A DNA stretch of 64,000 nucleotides from Amblyomma americanum (Eukaryota; Arthropoda; Arachnida; Ixodida; Ixodidae). This document shows, in pieces, positions 57,849-64,000 of the stretch; the stretch's first letter is position 1, and each line of letters opens with the position of its first letter. A program made the translations under genes and the position numbers. The notes under the pieces were generated by a model. The model was not told the DNA's origin. It saw only the letters and a program-made list of their open reading frames with translations, and did not search any database. Location of the stretch: positions 346,096,299 to 346,160,298 of the forward strand of contig NC_135497.1 in NCBI RefSeq assembly GCF_052857255.1, read 5' to 3'.

Positions 57849-60800
57849 AAATAGAAATTGCGCCACAAATTTCAAGTATCAGTCGGAACGATAGTGCTAT
57901 CAGTGCGTAGTGACATTGCACTGTGGTGAGCAGCTTTGGTTGATTTTAATACAAGATAAAGGAAAACAAAATTATATTACAGTTTAGCGGAGACAATTTA
58001 TCACTCTGGTTTATGGTTATAATAGAAACCGCAATATCATTAAGCAGCTCTTGCAAGACTGAAGGATTATTTCTAATTAAATTCTGATAATTACCAACCC
58101 CGTTCCGGCATGAAATTTCAAAAATATTTCAAGCGCTACCTTTAAGAAGCATGATCGTGTCCAAAAGGGGCTTGTAAATTTGTTAACCGCCTGATGGTGT
58201 CTCCTTTCCAAGCCGTGCTTGTGTTACTCTTCAGTCGCAAAGAAGTCATAATGCTTGTCTGCACTTATGTCAGCGCCAGTGTAAGTGCCGTTAATGGCAT
58301 TTCGCATCTGCGAATCCTCCGGCACGAATCGGGTTTTGAATGCATGAAGTGTGCTCCGAGTCCTTTCTATGACCAGCTAAAGGAGTAAGAGGGAGGATGG
58401 CCCGGTGTGATACTTTCTATCTGGCATATGGTCAAGGCAAGATTTTTGCAGAATTTTGGCATTTTGAGTTGTGTAATTGCCTCTTCTTTTTACCGTAGGT
58501 TCCATGCTCTACGTTTTCTCAACGCTTGTACGATGGCAACACGACGCCAACAGGACGCCGAAGTAATGGGCGTGTGCATCCTCGAAGTATTTTTGCCACG
58601 AAAATTTGTGTGGTAACCTTGCGAAGAAGTAAGGCAATTTATTACAACTTTGCGATGTGCTCATTTGTACGAGTAAAATAAGCACCGATTGATTAAAATA
58701 ATTTTTTGTCTGAGTAACTTGTTCAGTTCGGTTCAGAAAAAGGGGCTCGGAATTCAACGTAGTCGAAAACGGCGGACTTGAAATAACTTCAGGCTTTTTA
58801 TGTCTCTTGTAAAGCGCGCTTTACAGCAAGTACATTGCATATGCGGCATAGCTGAAGTTTAGAAAGTTCCTCTGGCTCTTGAACGGCGCTTGTAAAGGGT
58901 GTTTTGCAGCACATCACACTTTCACGCAGCACAGCTGACCACTTGAAATGAAGGAAGAAGATATTAAAACATGAATGAAAGGCAACTGGAACAAGTTAAC
59001 GAGGACACAAAACAACTGCCGGTTTTCTCCTCTCACCGTGCCTTCACAAGCCTTTAACCTACACAAAAGTGTACAGTGTTAAAAGGCGCTGTGCTCGACT
59101 CTGCGCGCTTTCCTTAAAACGCGCCGGCATTCATTCTACTAAAGGTGTTGATGTTTTATAATGCCAAGCAACAAAGATGCTGGGCACTCTAATGTGATAA
59201 TCAGCCTGTGTGTGTTTCTGCGTTTATGTGTTTTCTCTGCGCGTGTGTAGTTTCTGGCCTCGCTAGTATCAATTTGTTAACTCATCGTATCAACCACGGG
59301 CTAAAATGAGCGAGAAAAAAAAAGAAACACGATGGAAGCGATTCCTCAAGGTAGCAAGCATGTAGTGCGAACATTCCTTTTTATATTTTTTATACTTTAT
59401 TGCCAAAAAACTATTATTACTCTATTTTAAAAACGGGTTCATATCTTAAAGCTCCGATCATTTGTATATTGCTATTTATCACAATTTGAAGTTAATTACA
59501 GGAGTGAAGATTGATAGCGACGGTTTTATACCAACGGACAAACTGTTATTTGCTACAGGTGCCCCTAACCACGGGACGCATTTTGAAACAATTCATTGCA
59601 AGATTCATTCTACCGCCTCATTATTATAGGTGGTTGCCTTCTGGGGAGTCACAGCTCGTATCAAGTAATGCCATTCGATGGCAGATACGTATGCAGGGTT
59701 TGAGAATGCCAAGTAGGCTAATGATTGTATCAGAAGAAGAATCGTAATGAAATACGTCTCTAGAACTTGTTTTACAAAGTTTCATTTGGAACCGAATGTG
59801 GAATGCCGGAAAGTTTCAGAAAAGGCATCGACATTTCATTCAATTTTTAAACCGCGATTGCTTGTTATCGATATCAGTGAACACAATTAAATTCCGATGT
59901 TTAATTTTTAAGAACTGCGGACATTTTATTTATTTAAAAAATGATTTGCAAACATCAACTTAGACCGTAGTCCTCTCTGTAAGAAGCATGCGCCGAACTG
60001 TTAGAGTAGACCTTCAGAAAGTCATTCGTTTGAATGAGCCCGCGAACAACTGGAAATGTTAATGTTTTCTTGCTAATAAAATGTTGCGTGTTTTGAGCAA
60101 AGAAATAAGCCATAATTAAATAAACAACGGTCATAAGTAGTCATACGGGGGGTTGACATTAACATACAAAAATAATTCGCCAAGATTTCTAGAAAAGTTG
60201 CGGCGGAAAACGCGCACATACAGTATCATACAAAGCCGGTATTTAATAAAAAGAAAATCACTTATATTTCTGCATTCATCAAGAAGGAAGGGGCAGACAG
60301 TTTAAGCACACTAAAAGTAAAGCGGGTGCTGTAACCAGCACGGGGAGATTTTTGAGCTTGGCTGCTTGAAACTTCAGGGTAAAAAGTGGCAGCCGTACGG
60401 AATAAAGTCCAACGGCACAAAATGCCGCAGCAGAAAGTACTTCTTAAAAGCTGATTACAGCCCCCCCCCCCCCCCCCAATGTCGTTAAAATAGAAAAAAA
60501 AACATATTTCAGAGGAGCCTGTACTTGAAAGCCGGCCGCCAGCAGAGATCGCCTCCATTCACAAAATGCTCCGTGCTCTCGACATATCACCGTCTTCAAG
60601 TATGTGGAATGCGCTTGTCGTGATTGAAGCACGGTCCACTGTCTGTGAAGCAAGCTATTAGGCCAAAGATCCTGTGTTTCTATAGCGGGTCGAGCATGCC
60701 CTATATGCGAAATTCATTACGACGGCCCGATCGACGGTGCTTTACGGCAGTCGGCGGCTGCGGTCCAACCACGCGCCAGCACTGATGCCGCGAGCTAAGT

Positions 60801-61049
60801 GCATTTGTAAAGGGTCGCGAATAAGGATCGTTTCAAAATTCAGTTCCCTCACGCGCATCGAAAAGAATGTGACTGCCTTTTGCTTTCGCTAGACTTTCAT
60901 GCCTTCACAAAACTTTAGAGGCGGCGCACACCCGACATGCCTGCTATAAACCCGCATGACGGGATACGAGAGTTTCCGGAGGAGTGTGTACCCATTCCTG
61001 GTGATGCACTGAATGGTTAGGAGACTTATGATCCGGTGCTTATTTCAGA
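57849..61049. other. Intergenic DNA, no gene recognised
   Basis: Mostly A/T-rich with frames under 100 codons. A C17 tract lies at 60461-60477. Nothing else recognised. Confidence 0.45.
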
Positions 61050-61697
61050 TACCAGGTGTTTCAGGAAAGAATTTAAGTAATTTTCAAAAATTAGCTTTTT
61101 GAGTTAAAAAAAGGGTTTTGCGGCATAGAATTATGAGTGTTGGCGAAAACCAGAAAGCCAGTGAATCGCCTTAAGGTAGCAAGCTGGTTAACTAATATCT
61201 GATAAATAAATCTTTAATTATCAGTTAGGCAACTGATTGCAACAAGAGATTTGTAATCATTTCTTAGCAATAGACATATCAGTATTTTACAATTTCGAAA
61301 ATGTGATTACCCTCGGTGCTGTGGGCAAACAAATTTTGTCTAGAGTCTGCCAAAATGCATGCGCATTCGAAAAGCTCCAGTGCACGTAACTAGTCGAAAA
61401 AGCCAAATTTTGCCGAGCTGCAGCTCCAACGGTAATCCCGTTTTCAAAATTCGAAAACCTGATATAGCCACTACTAACGACCGGCTACAAATCAATAATT
61501 GCAACTAGGACCCCTAACCCTAAAAGTTAAAAAGTTAACTACTAAAAATTAGTTAACCTGCTCAATGCTTAAGACGATTCACCACCGGCTTTCTGGTGCC
61601 TGCCAACACTCATAACACTATGCCGACAGAGCCATATTTTTACCTCAAAAAGCTTCTTTTTGAAAATTACTTAATGTCTTCTCTTAAACACCTAGTA
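61050..61697. mobile_element. Palindromic MITE, 648 bp
   Basis: The left end reads TACCAGGTGTTTCAGGAAAG; the right end, read on the opposite strand, is TACTAGGTGTTTAAGAGAAG. Inverted similarity continues almost to the centre through GTAATTTTCAAAAA, the AATTATGAGTGTTGGC block, GGTTAACTAAT and GTGATTACC, giving arms of about 260 bp or more. Both ends carry TA, as for Tc1/mariner-type insertions. There is no transposase. The terminus TACnAGGTGT is related to that of the 13481-14410 element. Confidence 0.85.
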
Positions 61698-62849
61698 CAA
61701 AGAACACATACGAGTCATGTCTTACGCCATATAGCTTTGAGCTTCCTGGCTTAACTTCCGATCTGCAATCTTCAATTATAGGAGTTCCCACATGAAAACC
61801 TTTTGTGCCGCATCCTTCCTTACTTTTGTCTACGAGCACTGTTAACATAGAAAACTGCTGACAGACTGACTGATCTACTGTTGCATGCATTCTGTTACTA
61901 CTACTCCCTCTTTGTAATGGAAGCATCCATAGTACTTCGCTGCCTAAGTAAGGCCGGACACAATAGATGGTGAACTACAGGTCATCATCGTTAACATCAA
62001 AATCCCGTGAGTGGAACTTATAATATAATAGCATAATATTGAGCCCCTCGATGCTTATGTAATGTGTGGCGACCAAATAATGTCTGTCTGCCTTCTGGGA
62101 GCACCATTACTTAACGGGCTGAAATAACCCACGATATCAGTCGTTCTTCAGACATAGGTAACAGAATCGATCAGATAGTCATTAATTTTCGAGAGCTTTT
62201 CAGATTTTTCCTCATTTCATATCATTTAAAAAGTCAGCTATGCGGCCATTCATTGAAATATAGTTCGCTGGACTGCTATATTTACATCATCCGCCCTTGT
62301 ATATTTGATTCGGTCGGTTTAATTGATGCATTGTAAATGCTTAGTCAATCGTCCTTTATTGCATAGTTCTTGAATCGCTACAAACCATTGTCCTTTTAAT
62401 TTCCACATCTGCAAAAAAAGATGTCGCCACCATATGGAAGACGTTGGAGTAATTAACGAGCATTACCTGTTTGGTTTAATAGAAATTATATGAATGAGAT
62501 TAAAATGAGGTACACCAATAGAAATACGAATTTGTACATTTATTTTTCGATATGATAAACACACTCACAAACATTTCACTTGTATATATTGCAAGAATTA
62601 TTTACCATTATTAGCCGACACCTTAGATATATAAGTGATGTCACCAATCAGCTACCAATTCGATATACTAATGACGTCACCAATAAATCCTCGATTGGGT
62701 TGCTATATCAATTTACTGTGGGGCCCGCCATTTTGAATTCCTCGGTCTTGGAAAGTTTCACGCCGAAGGGAGGTGGTAGCAGACCCCAAGAAATCGAGAA
62801 ACGTGATGAGTAAGAGCTAACGCTCTTAAAATTTCCTTTTTAAAATTTC
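61698..62849. other. Intergenic DNA, nothing recognised
   Basis: A/T-rich with no clear gene or repeat. Confidence 0.45.
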
Positions 62850-64000
62850 CTTTATCAAGAAACCTCATAGTTATATCGTTTTTAAATTTCTCTATTTTTA
62901 CTTGCCCTCAGTGCCAGATGTACTACAGGAGAAAGTGTTTACAACACAAAGCAAAAACAATGAAAAAAAACAGCAAAATGTCATGCTAACAAGGTTCTCG
63001 ATTATACAAAGTTGTGTAATGAGTTACAAAAAAGTTGGTCATCAACACTCTACGCGATTTCAGCTGGATTTCAGTATTTGCGAGATTTAAGAGCCTTAAA
63101 TCACTGAAAAACAGTTTGATGTTCCAACAATTGCGACCTGCTTTGTGAATGCAATCAGTGCGATGTGAGAACAGAGCGGTTGAGGAATTGATTAGCTCTG
63201 CCTTACATGATGGCGGAGAAATTTACGAAAAAAAGTTAACCGGGAAACTGTGCGGTGAAGCGAGAAAGACGAAAGCTTGAGCCTGCATTTCAAGGTGAAT
63301 ATAATAGCTGTTGGGTTGTAATTGGAAAGAATGAATCGTGTGCAATTATTTTGAACAAGTTCCGAAAAATTGTTTAGTTTAACACGAGCAGGGTCCCATT
63401 CTGAAGACGCGTGCGGCGATTTTGGCCGTGTTACTGTCAGAAAGCAACAGTTTACGAGAAGATAGAGCCTTGGGAAATTTTCAGAGGAGATAACCCAACA
63501 TTCCATTAGCTTTGCTTAGGTAATTAATTTACACCACCAGGAAAAACTTGTCATATAAACACTTAGGTATTTGAAGAAACTACCGGTTTCTAAAGCAGTG
63601 GTACCTAAGTGGCAATTCGAAAGTGGCAATTCGAAGGGCCAGAATCTCTACCAGACACATGCATGACGTTGCATATTGCTTAGTATTCGGTTCTTTTAGT
63701 TATGTGTTGCACCAATTTTCTATTCCAATTATGTCATTATGCAGAATGTTAGCGCATTTTTTCGCAGTGTTCACAGCTGATGGAAATTCATTTTTGTAGA
63801 TAATAACTAAAAATGAGCCAAGGATCGATCCTTGCGACATAGCAGAGTCTATCTCAGTACGAGGGTAGTTATGTCCGTTAGACTGGCCAATACCTAATAT
63901 ATTACTCTTATAAAGTGCCAGCTTGTGAGAAACCTTATTGAAAACTTTCGAGAAATCTAAAAAATACCGTTGGCACGTGGTGACGGGCCTAAAACTACGG
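62850..64000 (-). pseudogene. Decayed Jockey/CR1-like LINE RT, cut by the window edge
   Basis: On the minus strand, from the right edge leftward, the frames show FLDFSKVFNKVSHKL (RT motif A), MSQGSILGSFLVIIYKNEFP (motif B), then, after a gap where the FADD region should be, CNVMHVSGRDSGPSN, and finally a 104-codon piece (63192-63506) with WDPARV, NNCTRFILSNYNP and FRKFLRHH. This order fits the palm, thumb and C-terminal tail of a Jockey/CR1-type LINE. Several stops and a missing palm segment make it dead. The 3' part (62850-63190) reads as its degraded tail and 3' UTR. The 5' part lies outside the window. Confidence 0.75.

Overview
This window looks like nuclear DNA of an arthropod, most likely a hard tick (Ixodida). 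The reasons are about 50% GC, no compact gene layout, abundant microsatellites, and several tRNA-related SINE families, foldback elements and retrotransposons of types I associate with tick genomes. I recognise no complete host protein-coding gene, rRNA gene or functional tRNA gene. The assignment to ticks rests on recognition of repeat styles, not on a marker gene.

Layout. 1-10.5 kb is mostly unannotatable single-copy-like DNA. It holds a SINE (about 733-1000), a G35 tract, a CpG-rich stretch, an AAGC-type simple repeat and a 58-bp tandem duplication. 10506-12381 is an uninterrupted (TCTA)469 array. 12.6-16.3 kb holds a tRNA-related SINE, a 930-bp palindromic MITE with TA flanks and a smaller imperfect palindrome. 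19-31 kb carries three copies of one ~455-bp interspersed repeat, an 80-bp tandem duplication, a (CTA)n array and a minisatellite with CACGTG palindromes. 31.5-32.3 kb has two minus-strand SINEs around a degenerate minisatellite. 32637-38221 is a decayed minus-strand LINE with an endonuclease, an RT and an RNase H. 41.9-42.1 kb is another SINE.

42553-55547 is the main structure: a three-element retrotransposon nest. The host is a minus-strand Ty3/gypsy element (Gypsy-A; two 147-bp LTRs, 5-bp target duplication). It was broken by a plus-strand Ty3/gypsy element (Gypsy-B, 44571-49722; two 574-bp LTRs, 4-bp duplication) and by a plus-strand RTE-clade LINE (50614-53828; 11-bp duplication). The Gypsy-A reading frame continues exactly across both insertion points once each insert and one copy of its duplication are discounted. 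Gypsy-B has a 1069-codon open frame (Gag, zinc knuckle, protease-like domain, RT, RNase H) but no integrase. The RTE element has a nearly full-length open frame, a tRNA-like 5' leader and a histidine where the first catalytic RT aspartate is expected.

After the nest the window is again gene-poor: a SINE (57.6-57.85 kb), a second palindromic MITE (61050-61697), and a heavily decayed Jockey/CR1-like LINE that runs off the right edge (about 62850-64000, minus strand). The genes here do not form a host pathway. They are selfish elements at different stages of decay, with Gypsy-B the youngest-looking and the 32-38 kb and 63 kb LINEs the oldest-looking.
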